Origin: an uncultured Bacillaceae bacterium
GTDB taxonomy: Bacteria; Bacillota; Bacilli; Bacillales; Caldibacillaceae
Reading direction: 5' to 3'
NCBI GenBank assembly: GCA_937934645.1
Contig: CALGYZ010000054.1
Coordinates: 1 to 64,000, forward strand
DNA length: 64,000 nucleotides
Of the stretch, positions 53,739 through 62,336 are shown piece after piece; the stretch's first letter is position 1, and every line of letters begins with the position of its first letter. The position numbers and the translations under genes are program-made. Under the pieces are notes generated by a model that was given only the letters and a program-made list of their open reading frames with translations, did not search any database and was not told the DNA's origin.

Positions 53739-54703
53739 ATGTTTTCCGTTGGCAGTTTATGAACCATGTCTTGTTTCCTTGTTTTACCGCATTTTCTGTT
53801 TTCATGCTGTTTCTGAAAAAAGAGGAAGACAAAAAAACTGAGCAAACCGAATAAACAAGTAATAAATAATGTATGTAGCAAAGCGAGGATAATATTTAAT
53901 TCTGTGAAAACGGTTAAAGCGCCGGAGACAATTTGTAAAAATATCAGGAAAAATGCAAGAATCCATCCGTAATATAAAACCGGCTGATTTTTACAAGTAC
54001 GGACTGCCATGATCATAATGTAAAAAATCCATAAAAATAAAATGCCGGCTGCATAACGGTGTCCCATTTGCACCCACTCATAGAAGTTGGACGGAGTGAA
54101 ATACGTTATTTTGTTGCAAAAGGGCCAAGCAGGACAAATCATCCCCGATTCTGTATGGCGGACGAGGGCACCGGTATAAACGACTCCAAAACTGTAAATT
54201 GTAACACCGGTTGTATGGCGGATGATTCTCGGGTCAACCGGTTCGTTTTTATTATAGAAACGCTGATCAACGTTAAAAATCAATAATGTTAAGAGTAACA
54301 CGGAAGAAAAGGACAGAAGGGAAATTCCGAAATGCAATGCCAAAATGAAATCCGATTGTCCGAAAACAACATTTAAAGCACCGATAGTGCTTTGGACAAT
54401 TAAAAAGCCGATTGCCAAAACCGATAGTGCTTTTCTTTCAGGGATTTCTGTCATATGTTTCCAGCACAATATGATGAGGCATAGAACGAAGAGTGTGACA
54501 ATGGCTGTGACAATGCGGTGAGAGAATTCGACGATAAGTTCAAATGTAATGTTTGCGGGGATCAACTGACCGTGGCAAAGCGGCCATGAAGTACCACAGC
54601 CGTCACCGGAATCTGTTTTTGTAACCAGTGCTCCGCCCAGTAATAATATGATCATTCCTGTCAATGAAGCAGCTGCAAGCGGTTTAATGAACTGGCGCCC
54701 CAT
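53723..54703 (-). CDS. ctaA: Heme A synthase CtaA
   Basis: CtaA oxidises the methyl group at C8 of heme O to give heme A for the caa3 oxidase. The 326-residue protein has eight membrane segments, the EFSHR motif (about 56-60), the other heme-ligand histidines in ALHFG, MGHRYAAG and LLHTLF, and the two cysteine pairs CGTSWPLC and CPAWPFC of the Bacillus type. The C-terminal tail is longer and more basic than usual (RKCGKTRKQD). The ATG at 54703 follows AAGGTG. It is divergent from ctaB, as in B. subtilis. Confidence 0.96.
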   Translation of the reverse strand: MGRQFIKPLAAASLTGMIILLLGGALVTKTDSGDGCGTSWPLCHGQLIPANITFELIVEFSHRIVTAIVTLFVLCLIILCWKHMTEIPERKALSVLAIGFLIVQSTIGALNVVFGQSDFILALHFGISLLSFSSVLLLTLLIFNVDQRFYNKNEPVDPRIIRHTTGVTIYSFGVVYTGALVRHTESGMICPAWPFCNKITYFTPSNFYEWVQMGHRYAAGILFLWIFYIMIMAVRTCKNQPVLYYGWILAFFLIFLQIVSGALTVFTELNIILALLHTLFITCLFGLLSFFVFLFFQKQHENRKCGKTRKQDMVHKLPTENIKKLS

Positions 54704-55120
54704 GGATTCACCTTCTTTTCCATATTGTTATCATTTATCCTACAGGAGAAACAAGTGTCTGACAACTAATAAATTAGAATAAATTCTAAAAATAAAAAAT
54801 ACTTGAATTTTTTTCTGGCTCTTAGTATAACAGAGTATAAAGAAACAAAGCACGTCATCGGCATGTTTTTTATCATTATATGTTGAAGTGGTAAATTATA
54901 GATTATAAATAAATGAAAATCATGACACAAAAATGTCAAACATTTTTAATAATATATCCACATAAATCGTATATTTATGTTTAAATATAAAATGAGTGAC
55001 GTTTCCTGGTTTTTTGTCAAGGAAATGCAATAGCAAAAGTGAAAGAATAGAAATCGTGCGGTAAATTTTATATAGTAATGTCAAGGGGTTTTCATAAAAA
55101 CGAGAGGAGGACTTCTTGAA
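54704..55120. other. 417-base divergent control region of ctaA and ctaB
   Basis: The gap holds a candidate ctaB promoter (54804-54832) and the inverted repeat AAAAATGT-CAA-ACATTTTT at 54929-54947, which could be an operator. In B. subtilis this gap is controlled by ResD, but I cannot assign ResD sites here with confidence. No gene is supported; a minus-strand frame within it has no start signal. Confidence 0.6.
54804..54832 (+). promoter_or_regulatory. Candidate sigma-A promoter of ctaB
   Basis: TTGAAT (54804-54809) and TATAAC (54827-54832) are 17 bases apart, giving a leader of about 280 bases before ctaB. Confidence 0.55.
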
Positions 55121-56053
55121 TTGGAGGAAACAAAAGTCGCAACAAGGGAAGTCAGGCAAGAAAAAGCAGAAGGAACAGCAGAAACAAAAGCCTCCTTTTT
55201 AAAAGATTTCCTGGCGTTAATAAAAATCGGAATCATTAATTCTAATTTGATTACCGCTTTTACCGGGACATGGTTAGCTTTGTTTTACAATGATTTAAAG
55301 TTTTTTGACCACTTGGATCGTGTTTTGCTCATGTTGGCCGGAACCTGGTTTGTCATCGCGGGTTCAGCGACTTTAAACAATTTTATTGACCGCGATATCG
55401 ATATGAAGATGGACAGAACGAAAAACCGACCTACCGTATCCGGTCAATTTTCTCCGGCGTTAACTCTCGGAATCGGTGCAACGTTTGTTGTGTTGGGATT
55501 AATTTTCCTGTTTCAAACCACTATCACAGCTGGAATTATAGGAACTTTTGGTTCATTTGCCTATGTAGTACTCTATTCTCTCTGGTCAAAGAGAAAATAT
55601 ACTTTAAACACGGTAATAGGCAGTTTTTCCGGTGCTGTTCCTCCGTTAATCGGCTGGGCGGCGATTGACGGTGATTTGCATATCGTAGCATGGGTTTTGT
55701 TTTTAATCATGTTTATATGGCAAATACCGCACTTTTTAGCTCTGGCAATGAGACGTACGGAAGAATACAGGAAAGCCGGCGTACCGATGCTCCCTGTTGT
55801 TTACGGAAGTAAAGTGACAAAGAGGCAAATATTGGTATGGATTGCCTGTCTGCTCCCGTTGCCGTTTTATTTAATATCACTCGGAATTCCCTTCGTCGTA
55901 TTGGCTACGTTATTAAATGTAAGCTGGCTGCTCCTCGGAATTATTGGTTCTAAAAAATGGGATGAAATCAAGTGGGCTACAAAAATGTTCGTGTTTTCTC
56001 TTAATTATTTAACAATTTTATTCGTATCTATGGTTATTTCCACATTAATATAA
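55121..56053 (+). CDS. ctaB: Protoheme IX farnesyltransferase (heme O synthase) CtaB
   Basis: CtaB adds a farnesyl group to heme B, the step before CtaA. The 310 residues form a UbiA-type membrane prenyltransferase with the two aspartate-rich motifs NNFIDRDIDMKMDRTKNRP (about 87-105) and the later DGDLHIVAW region, and nine or so membrane helices. A polar N-terminus of about 30 residues precedes them. The TTG at 55121 is ten bases after GAGAGGAGG, a slightly long spacing, but no better in-frame start exists. Confidence 0.95.
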   Translation: MEETKVATREVRQEKAEGTAETKASFLKDFLALIKIGIINSNLITAFTGTWLALFYNDLKFFDHLDRVLLMLAGTWFVIAGSATLNNFIDRDIDMKMDRTKNRPTVSGQFSPALTLGIGATFVVLGLIFLFQTTITAGIIGTFGSFAYVVLYSLWSKRKYTLNTVIGSFSGAVPPLIGWAAIDGDLHIVAWVLFLIMFIWQIPHFLALAMRRTEEYRKAGVPMLPVVYGSKVTKRQILVWIACLLPLPFYLISLGIPFVVLATLLNVSWLLLGIIGSKKWDEIKWATKMFVFSLNYLTILFVSMVISTLI

Positions 56054-56078
56054 TAAAGATTCATATAGTTGTAATGAC

Positions 56079-56144
56079 GGTATGACGTGTGGGGCGCATG
56101 CCCCGCACTTTATACCTAACCTGAACACGTGCCCGCCGTGTTCA
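56079..56144 (+). promoter_or_regulatory. Two tandem hairpins in the ctaB-ctaC gap
   Basis: Hairpin 1 (56079-56116) stacks GGTAT/ATACC on GTGTGGGGC/GCCCCGCAC (one G-T pair) with a GCAT loop. Hairpin 2 (56122-56144) is a perfect eight-bp TGAACACG/CGTGTTCA stem with a seven-base loop. Neither has a T run, so they are not a standard terminator. They may form an mRNA-processing, stabilising or attenuating leader for ctaC. Confidence 0.6.
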
Positions 56145-56179
56145 TAGATCTTACAGCCCCGAGAATTCACATCAGGAAA

Positions 56180-56193
56180 TGAAAACATTTCCA
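56180..56193 (+). promoter_or_regulatory. Probable cre site (CcpA) upstream of ctaC
   Basis: TGAAAACATTTCCA matches the cre consensus TGWAARCGYTWNCW at all but one position. It lies 30 bases before the ctaC start codon. Catabolite repression of the cta genes through CcpA is known in B. subtilis. Confidence 0.65.
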
Positions 56194-56222
56194 AAATTGA
56201 AAGGGAGAGAGGGGATGAATGG

Positions 56223-57293
56223 ATGGTCAAAAAATGGCGACCGGGGTTGAGCCTTTTGTTCCTCATGCTCATGTTGGCCGGATGCGGGGAACCATATTTG
56301 TCAACATTGCGGCCGGCCGGCGAGGTTGCGGAAAGACAATACCAGCTGCTCCTGCTTAGTACGGGAATTATGGTATTTGTTATTTCAGTTGTCGTTATCA
56401 TTTTTATTATTGTACTTATACGGTTCAGGAGAACGAAAGGAAAGGAAGATTACATACCGGAGCAGGTGGCAGGCAGTCATAAACTGGAAATAATCTGGAC
56501 GACAATCCCGGTCATATTATTGCTTATTTTGGCAGTTCCAACCCTTGCGGCCACATTTGAATTAGGTGATCTTGAAGAAATGGAAAAGGTGGATAAGGAT
56601 GGAAACCGTGAATCACTTGTTGTAAATGTTAGAGCTAATTTATATTGGTGGGAATTTGAATATCCGGATTTGGGCATTATTACCTCTCAAGACTTGGTTG
56701 TCCCTACAGATGAAAAAGTTTTCTTCAACTTGAAAGCATCTGATGTGAAGCACTCCTTTTGGGTACCGGCAGCAGGTGGTAAAATCGACACGAACACCGA
56801 TAACGAAAACTCATTTTATTTAGTTTTTGACAACGATAAAGCAAATGAAGCCGGTAACATCTTCTACGGTAAATGCGCTGAATTATGCGGACCTTCCCAT
56901 GCATATATGGACTTCAAAGTTAAAGCACTTCCACGGGACGAATTTGACCAATGGGTAAAAGCTATGCAAGAAGCTAGTGAGGTAAAGCCGGTGAGCGAAA
57001 AAGCAAAACGGGGCGAAGAAATTTTCCGGGAGAAAAACTGTCTAGCTTGCCATGCAGTCAGTCCGAATGATCCGAGACCCGAAAATGCAAGAACGGCTCC
57101 TAACCTGGCTGATTTCGGAAATCGTACAAGAGTGGCAGGATATTTAGAGTTTAATGAGGAAAATATTAAAGAATGGATCCGGTATCCGGAAAAATTCAAG
57201 CCTGGAAATTTAATGTATGAAAAAGCTGACCTTACGGAAGAAGAGCTCGATTTATTGACTGAATATTTAATAAATTTAAAAGTTACTGAATAG
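56223..57293 (+). CDS. ctaC: Cytochrome caa3 oxidase subunit II with fused cytochrome c
   Basis: Subunit II takes electrons through a covalently bound heme c and the CuA centre. The 356-residue lipoprotein has a signal peptide with lipobox LAGC (Cys20), two membrane helices, a cupredoxin domain with CuA ligands in KHSFWVPA and GKCAELCGPSHAYM (about 218-231), and a C-terminal cytochrome c domain with CLACH (near 274) and a Met ligand in PGNLMY. The ATG at 56223 lies after GAGAGGGG; an ATG at 56215 is out of frame. Confidence 0.97.
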   Translation: MVKKWRPGLSLLFLMLMLAGCGEPYLSTLRPAGEVAERQYQLLLLSTGIMVFVISVVVIIFIIVLIRFRRTKGKEDYIPEQVAGSHKLEIIWTTIPVILLLILAVPTLAATFELGDLEEMEKVDKDGNRESLVVNVRANLYWWEFEYPDLGIITSQDLVVPTDEKVFFNLKASDVKHSFWVPAAGGKIDTNTDNENSFYLVFDNDKANEAGNIFYGKCAELCGPSHAYMDFKVKALPRDEFDQWVKAMQEASEVKPVSEKAKRGEEIFREKNCLACHAVSPNDPRPENARTAPNLADFGNRTRVAGYLEFNEENIKEWIRYPEKFKPGNLMYEKADLTEEELDLLTEYLINLKVTE

Positions 57294-57316
57294 TAAAAAA
57301 TGAAGGGGGTAGGACC

Positions 57317-59206
57317 GTGAGTACTGTCGCTAGTAAAAAGGGGATTGGCGCATTTATTTGGGAGTACTTAACTACCGTCGACCATAAAAAAATTGCCCAT
57401 CTTTATTTGGCGGCAGGAGGATTCTTTTTTCTCCTCGGCGGCTTAGAAGCGATGTTCATCAGAATCCAACTGATGAAGCCGCAAAATGACTTTATCAGTG
57501 AACAATTATTTAACGAAGTTATGACGATGCATGGTACAACGATGATCTTTCTTGCGGCAATGCCTCTGTTATTTGCCTATATGAACGCCGTTGTACCTTT
57601 GCAAATCGGAGCGCGGGATGTTGCTTTTCCATTCATGAATGCCCTTGGCTTTTGGCTGTTTTTCCTTGGGGGCATATTTCTGAATTTATCATGGTTTTTG
57701 GGTGGTGCGCCGGATGCGGGGTGGACGTCTTATGCATCTCTCTCCATGAGATCAGAAGGGCACGGAATCGATTTTTACCTGCTCGGTGTACAAATATCCG
57801 GATTTGGAACATTGATGTCAGGGATTAACTTTCTGGCGACAATTATTAACATGAGAGCGCCGGGTATGTCGTTTATGCGGATGCCGATGTTTACATGGAC
57901 AACATTTGTCGCTTCGTCATTAATTTTGCTGGCGTTCCCGCCTTTGACGATCAGTGTTTTCCTGCTAATGTTTGACCGTTTGTTCGGCAGTAAATTTTTT
58001 GATGTAGCAATGGGAGGAAACACAATTATTTGGGAGCATTTCTTCTGGATTTTCGGCCATCCGGAAGTGTATATTCTAATTCTGCCTGCGTTTGGTATTT
58101 TTTCAGAGATTGTACCAACGTTCTCCCGTAAACGGTTATTCGGATATTCATCAATGGTATTTGCAACCATTCTCATCGGATTCTTGGGCTTTATGGTTTG
58201 GGCGCATCATATGTTCACCACAGGGCTGGGGAATGTGGCTAATGCTATTTTTGCTGTTGCGACAATGGCCATTGCCGTACCGACCGGAATTAAAATTTTT
58301 AACTGGTTATTTACGATGTGGGGCGGCAATATTAAAATTACCGTACCGATGCTTTGGGCACTCGGATTTATTCCGAGCTTCGTTATCGGCGGAGTAACCG
58401 GGATTATGCAGGCTGTGGCTCCGCTTGATTATCAGCTTCACGACACATACTTTATCGTCGCCCATTTCCATTATGTCATTGTCGGTGGAGTAGTATTCGC
58501 CCTGTTTGCAGCTGCCCACTTCTATTGGCCAAAAATGTTCGGTACACAATTAAGCGAAAAACTCGGGTACTGGACGTTCATCTTCTTCTTTCCGGGATTC
58601 CACTTAACCTTTTTCGTGCAGCACTTCCTTGGATTGATGGGAATGCCCCGGCGTGTGGCAACTTTTTTACCCGGGCAGGGACTGGATGCCGGAAACTATA
58701 TCAGCTCGATCGGTGCTTTCCTGATGTTTATCGGTGTTGTCTTGTTATTGATCAATATTGTGGTTACTTCAGTTAAAAATAAAAAGGTTGCCAACGATCC
58801 ATGGGGTGACGGACGGACAATGGAATGGGCGCTTCCTTCACCGCCACCGTATTATAACTTTAAGCAAACGCCACTGGTACGCGGTTTGGATACATGGTGG
58901 CTGGAAAAAATGGAGGGGAATAAAGAGCTGCCTCCTGCGGAACCGCTCAAAGATATCCATATGCCGAACAACTCTATTCTGCCGTTTATCATCAGCTCCG
59001 GTCTGTTCATCGCTGCGTTTGGCGCTATGTACAGTCCGTTAAATGTTGTCGGTGACGGAAAACCGTGGGGTGTTCCCGTGTTAATTTTAGGACTCGGAAT
59101 TATGTTCGGTACAATGCTGCTCCGTTCTTTGCTTGATGATTACGGCTATTACATTCCGAAAGAGGATTTAGTGGACGATGAAGGAAAAGGGGGCAGGGCA
59201 GGATGA
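57317..59206 (+). CDS. ctaD: Cytochrome caa3 oxidase subunit I
   Basis: Subunit I carries heme a and the heme a3-CuB oxygen-reducing centre and pumps protons. The 629 residues include the heme ligand in MHGTTMIF (about 73-80), the CuB His and cross-linked Tyr in GHPEVYILI (about 250), AHHMFTTG (about 299-306), and HDTYFIVAHFHYV (about 375-387), all intact. The K- and D-channel pattern is that of type A oxidases. The GTG at 57317 follows GAAGGGGGT. It overlaps ctaE by four bases. Confidence 0.98.
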   Translation: MSTVASKKGIGAFIWEYLTTVDHKKIAHLYLAAGGFFFLLGGLEAMFIRIQLMKPQNDFISEQLFNEVMTMHGTTMIFLAAMPLLFAYMNAVVPLQIGARDVAFPFMNALGFWLFFLGGIFLNLSWFLGGAPDAGWTSYASLSMRSEGHGIDFYLLGVQISGFGTLMSGINFLATIINMRAPGMSFMRMPMFTWTTFVASSLILLAFPPLTISVFLLMFDRLFGSKFFDVAMGGNTIIWEHFFWIFGHPEVYILILPAFGIFSEIVPTFSRKRLFGYSSMVFATILIGFLGFMVWAHHMFTTGLGNVANAIFAVATMAIAVPTGIKIFNWLFTMWGGNIKITVPMLWALGFIPSFVIGGVTGIMQAVAPLDYQLHDTYFIVAHFHYVIVGGVVFALFAAAHFYWPKMFGTQLSEKLGYWTFIFFFPGFHLTFFVQHFLGLMGMPRRVATFLPGQGLDAGNYISSIGAFLMFIGVVLLLINIVVTSVKNKKVANDPWGDGRTMEWALPSPPPYYNFKQTPLVRGLDTWWLEKMEGNKELPPAEPLKDIHMPNNSILPFIISSGLFIAAFGAMYSPLNVVGDGKPWGVPVLILGLGIMFGTMLLRSLLDDYGYYIPKEDLVDDEGKGGRAG

Positions 59207-59832
59207 ATGTTACAGAGAAGTTTACACCCCAAACGTGGCCGGAACACCCTGAAACGGCTACGATGGAAGGGAAAAATAAGTTTATCGGTTTCTGGCTGTT
59301 TCTGGCAGGCGAAACGGTGCTTTTCGCCTCCCTTTTTGCCACATACTTAGCTTTAAAAGATTCCGTTCCGGATGCCAGCCACCCGCTCGCAAAAGATTTG
59401 TTCAGCCTGCCGCTTGTATTCTTAATGACCATGATCTTGTTAACAAGCTCTCTGACAAGTGTTTATGCCATCTATCACATGCGGAATTATAACTTTAAAA
59501 AAATGCAGTTGTGGTTTGCCATAACTGTTCTATTGGGCGCTTCCTTTCTAGCGTTGGAAATTTACGAGTTTAACCACTATGTAAAGGAATTCGGTTTTAC
59601 ATTCGGAAGCAGTGCATTCAGCTCGGCATATTATACATTGGTCGGAACCCACGGTGCCCACGTAACGTTCGGATTAGGCTGGATTACCGCGTTAATTGTA
59701 CGGAACGCAAAAAGGGGATTAAATTTATACAACGCTCCTAAATATTATGTAGCCAGTCTTTATTGGCATTTTATCGATGTCGTATGGGTGTTTATTTTCA
59801 CTGCCGTTTATTTAATCGGAAAGGTGGGGTGA
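59203..59832 (+). CDS. ctaE: Cytochrome caa3 oxidase subunit III
   Basis: The 209-residue membrane subunit has five helices, the reduced form typical of Bacillus caa3 enzymes, with GFWLFLAGETVLFASLFATY near the start, GTHGAHVTFGL and YWHFIDVVWVFIF at the end. It stabilises subunit I during proton pumping. Its ATG overlaps the ctaD stop (ATGA), so translation is coupled. Confidence 0.96.
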   Translation: MNVTEKFTPQTWPEHPETATMEGKNKFIGFWLFLAGETVLFASLFATYLALKDSVPDASHPLAKDLFSLPLVFLMTMILLTSSLTSVYAIYHMRNYNFKKMQLWFAITVLLGASFLALEIYEFNHYVKEFGFTFGSSAFSSAYYTLVGTHGAHVTFGLGWITALIVRNAKRGLNLYNAPKYYVASLYWHFIDVVWVFIFTAVYLIGKVG

Positions 59833-59834
59833 AA

Positions 59835-60170
59835 ATGGGAAATGAACAACTAAAGGAACCGGACTTTAACGTCCGGTTTGAATACCGGCGGAAAAAAAGC
59901 AAAGAAGAAATGAGATTTCAACTCATTTCATTTATGTTAATGATATTTTTGACAATATTGGCCTTTATTGCAGTCGGATCAAATCACTTTCCGCCCAAAT
60001 TCGTTATCCCGTTTTTACTTCTCTTGGCATCGGTCCAGGTCGGTTTTCAATTGTATTACTTTATGCATGCCAGTGAAAAAGGCCATACATTTCCGATGAC
60101 CTTTATGTATTCGGCAATTCTTGTTGCTTTTGTTACCGTGCTGGTGTTTATGACGATTATTTGGTGGTAG
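59835..60170 (+). CDS. ctaF: Cytochrome caa3 oxidase subunit IV
   Basis: The 111-residue subunit has three membrane segments in the CyoD/CtaF pattern after a polar N-terminus (EPDFNVRFEYRRKKSKEEM) and ends FMTIIWW. The ATG at 59835 lies two bases after the ctaE stop and follows AAGGTGGGG. A strong terminator after it closes the structural oxidase genes. Confidence 0.94.
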   Translation: MGNEQLKEPDFNVRFEYRRKKSKEEMRFQLISFMLMIFLTILAFIAVGSNHFPPKFVIPFLLLLASVQVGFQLYYFMHASEKGHTFPMTFMYSAILVAFVTVLVFMTIIWW

Positions 60171-60178
60171 AAAAGTGA

Positions 60179-60233
60179 AAAGAGCGTCCGGACAAACAGT
60201 GAAAAAAATCTTTTCCGGGACGCTCTTTATTTA
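60179..60233 (+). terminator. Terminator after ctaF
   Basis: An 11-bp stem AAAGAGCGTCC/GGACGCTCTTT, extended by CGG/CCG pairing, is followed by TTTATTTAA. Confidence 0.85.
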
Positions 60234-60306
60234 ATGAATATAGGGAATAGTGAAACAATTGTCGCGGGTTTGTCAAAAAATAATTCGTGCTGCCCGTTTT
60301 CCATAG

Positions 60307-60312
60307 TATAAT
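60307..60312 (+). promoter_or_regulatory. Possible -10 box for ctaG
   Basis: A perfect TATAAT at 60307-60312 has only a poor -35 match 17 bases upstream. With the terminator after ctaF, it suggests that ctaG-DUF420 may be transcribed separately. Confidence 0.4.
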
Positions 60313-60345
60313 ATTTTATAGGCAGCACAAACCGGGGTGGTACTC

Positions 60346-61248
60346 ATGCTGCTGAATTTGGAACAGTTCGGATTCCAGGCTCTATGGAGTCCGTACTTTC
60401 TTGTTTTTTTGCTGTTGTTATTGTTTACTTTTATCTATTTCGGCACGAGAAAAAGGCATATTTTTGAAGGTGAGGAGCCGCTTCGGAAAAAGGAATTGTA
60501 TTTGTTTACATTTTCCCTGTTTCTTGTTTATATTGTAAAAGGCTCACCCCTTGATTTAATCGGCCATTTCATGTTTACTTTTCATATGATCCAAATGGCA
60601 TTATTATATTTGCTGGTTCCGCCCCTTGTTATTGTAAGCGTGCCGGGATGGATGTGGAAAAAAATATTATCGTTCCCGGTTGTTAAAGGAGTATTTAAAT
60701 TGTTTACGAAGCCGGTTGCAGCCTTATTATTATTTAACGGCATGTTTTCTTTTTACCACATACCGATTATTTTTGATACAGTAAAAACAAACATTATGTA
60801 TCATGCCGTATATTCAATATTACTATTCGTTGCGGCAACTTTCATGTGGTGGCCGCTCGTCAACAAAGTGGACGACTACCATCATTTAACCGGCTTGAAA
60901 AAGGTAGCGTATTTGTTTGCTGACAGTGTTTTAATTACGCCCGCCTGCGCTTTAATTATCTTTAATAATACGCCGTTGTTTGACACGTATGTAAATACTG
61001 AGCTTTGGATTCAATCCCTGCAATTATGCGTTCCGCCCGATGTAGTTTCTGATTTAAATTTAGCCGGGCCTGAGATGTTTAATTTCATGCCTCCGCTTCA
61101 TGATCAGCAAGCAGGCGGTGTGATTATGAAAGTGCTCCAGGAATTGATTTACGGGGTGGTTTTGTACAGGGTGCTGGCGGAATGGTTCAGAAATGAAGAA
61201 AAGGACCGGGATTTTATTTCAAGTATGAAAAAACAAACGATGAATTAA
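60346..61248 (+). CDS. ctaG: Cytochrome caa3 oxidase assembly protein CtaG
   Basis: CtaG is a membrane factor needed for active caa3 oxidase in B. subtilis, probably through CuB delivery. The 300 residues have seven or so membrane segments with histidine-bearing motifs HFMFTFHMIQMALLYL and MYHAVYS, and HDQQAGGVIMKV near the C-terminus. The ATG at 60346 is five bases after GGGGTGG; a GTG three codons upstream overlaps that site. Confidence 0.95.
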   Translation: MLLNLEQFGFQALWSPYFLVFLLLLLFTFIYFGTRKRHIFEGEEPLRKKELYLFTFSLFLVYIVKGSPLDLIGHFMFTFHMIQMALLYLLVPPLVIVSVPGWMWKKILSFPVVKGVFKLFTKPVAALLLFNGMFSFYHIPIIFDTVKTNIMYHAVYSILLFVAATFMWWPLVNKVDDYHHLTGLKKVAYLFADSVLITPACALIIFNNTPLFDTYVNTELWIQSLQLCVPPDVVSDLNLAGPEMFNFMPPLHDQQAGGVIMKVLQELIYGVVLYRVLAEWFRNEEKDRDFISSMKKQTMN

Positions 61249-61262
61249 AGAGGAATGATGTT

Positions 61263-61727
61263 ATGATCAGTATCGCTGTATTGCCAACGATAAGTACATT
61301 ATGCATTGTTCTAAGCGGAATATTTGTTGCAGTCGGATGGTACTATATTAAACAAAGAAAAATTGAAAAACATAAAAAAATGATGATTCTGGCAGCAACT
61401 TTTGCCGTCATCTTTTTTACCATTTATCTTGGCCGCACAGTATTTATCGGAAATACTTCATTCGGCGGTCCGGACTATATTAAAGTTTACTATACAATCT
61501 TTTTGATTTTTCATATACTTTTGGCGACTGCCGGAGCTGTATTCGGGATCCGTACATTGTGGCTCGGTTTTAAAGATCGCCTGGATGAGCACCGGAAAAT
61601 TGGGCCGGTGACCAGTATCATTTGGTTTGGGACGTCGGTTACGGGAGTTTTTGTATATCTTCTTCTTTACGTGCTTTATCCAGGAGGAGAAACAACATCT
61701 TTGCTAAAAGCTATTTTGGGATTCTAA
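61263..61727 (+). CDS. DUF420 membrane protein (YozB-like)
   Basis: The 154-residue protein has four membrane segments and the DUF420 pattern: HKKMMILAATFAVIFFTIYLGR, then GPDYIKVYYTIFLIFHILLATAG and DEHRKIGPVTSIIW, with conserved histidines that could bind metal or heme. DUF420 proteins (YozB) are often found with heme-copper oxidase or SCO genes, and this one lies 14 bases after ctaG, which suggests a role in oxidase assembly. That role is inferred. The ATG at 61263 follows AGAGGAATG. Confidence 0.88.
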   Translation: MISIAVLPTISTLCIVLSGIFVAVGWYYIKQRKIEKHKKMMILAATFAVIFFTIYLGRTVFIGNTSFGGPDYIKVYYTIFLIFHILLATAGAVFGIRTLWLGFKDRLDEHRKIGPVTSIIWFGTSVTGVFVYLLLYVLYPGGETTSLLKAILGF

Positions 61728-61729
61728 TG

Positions 61730-61758
61730 AAAAAGGAGCTGATTTCAGCTCCTTTTTG
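61730..61758. terminator. Bidirectional terminator between the DUF420 gene and ylbA
   Basis: An almost uninterrupted inverted repeat AAAAAGGAGCTGA/TCAGCTCCTTTTT sits between convergent genes and overlaps the ylbA stop codon. Confidence 0.9.
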
Positions 61759-62146
61759 TCAATGAATTGTCATTTTCTATTTCCGTGTTTATATGAAAAG
61801 GTTTTAGATCCTTTTCAACCGCGGATAAGATTTCTTCACATTCGGCTACTAAAGATTTTGGAAAATTTTCGTCTTCTCCGTATTCGACCCCGTGCGGATA
61901 ATAGTATTTTCCAAGGATCGGTACTTTTAACCGGATCCGTGCTTTATTGCTGCCAACATCGCCTGAAACCGCAAATCCCTGGATACGCAAATAATAGACG
62001 TGCTCATTGAGCACGATTTTCCGGTCATAGGTTACCCGTTCATAATCCCACTGTCCCGCTCTTATTAGTCCGTGTTTCGGCAAAATATCATCCAAAATTT
62101 TTAAATCTATTTGCAACTGATCTATATTTGTGTTTTCCAGCTGCAT
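61745..62146 (-). CDS. ylbA: YlbA-like protein (YugN family)
   Basis: The 133-residue soluble protein matches the YugN-like family: a beta-rich core with RAGQWDYERVTYDRKI, YYLRIQGFAVSGDVGS and GKYYYPHGVEYGE. The function is unknown. The ATG at 62146 follows GGAGGGATG. It is convergent with the oxidase genes and divergent from ylbB, as in B. subtilis. Confidence 0.88.
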   Translation of the reverse strand: MQLENTNIDQLQIDLKILDDILPKHGLIRAGQWDYERVTYDRKIVLNEHVYYLRIQGFAVSGDVGSNKARIRLKVPILGKYYYPHGVEYGEDENFPKSLVAECEEILSAVEKDLKPFHINTEIENDNSLTKRS

Positions 62147-62336
62147 ACCATCCCTCCAAAATTCAATGGTTCCATTTATTTTTATATTTATTTAAATAGT
62201 CTAAATTTTCAATACAATAATCATTGTATTTATAACAGTACAGGAAACTTTTATTATTGCATAACATGGTGAATTCAGGAAACAATATATATGACTTTTC
62301 CGCTACGCTACATTTTATGAATTTTAAGGAGGAATT

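Noticed and set aside
54920..55159. A minus-strand frame over the ctaB start
   Set aside because: It overlaps the ctaB ribosome-binding site and N-terminus, has no start signal and lies in a control region.
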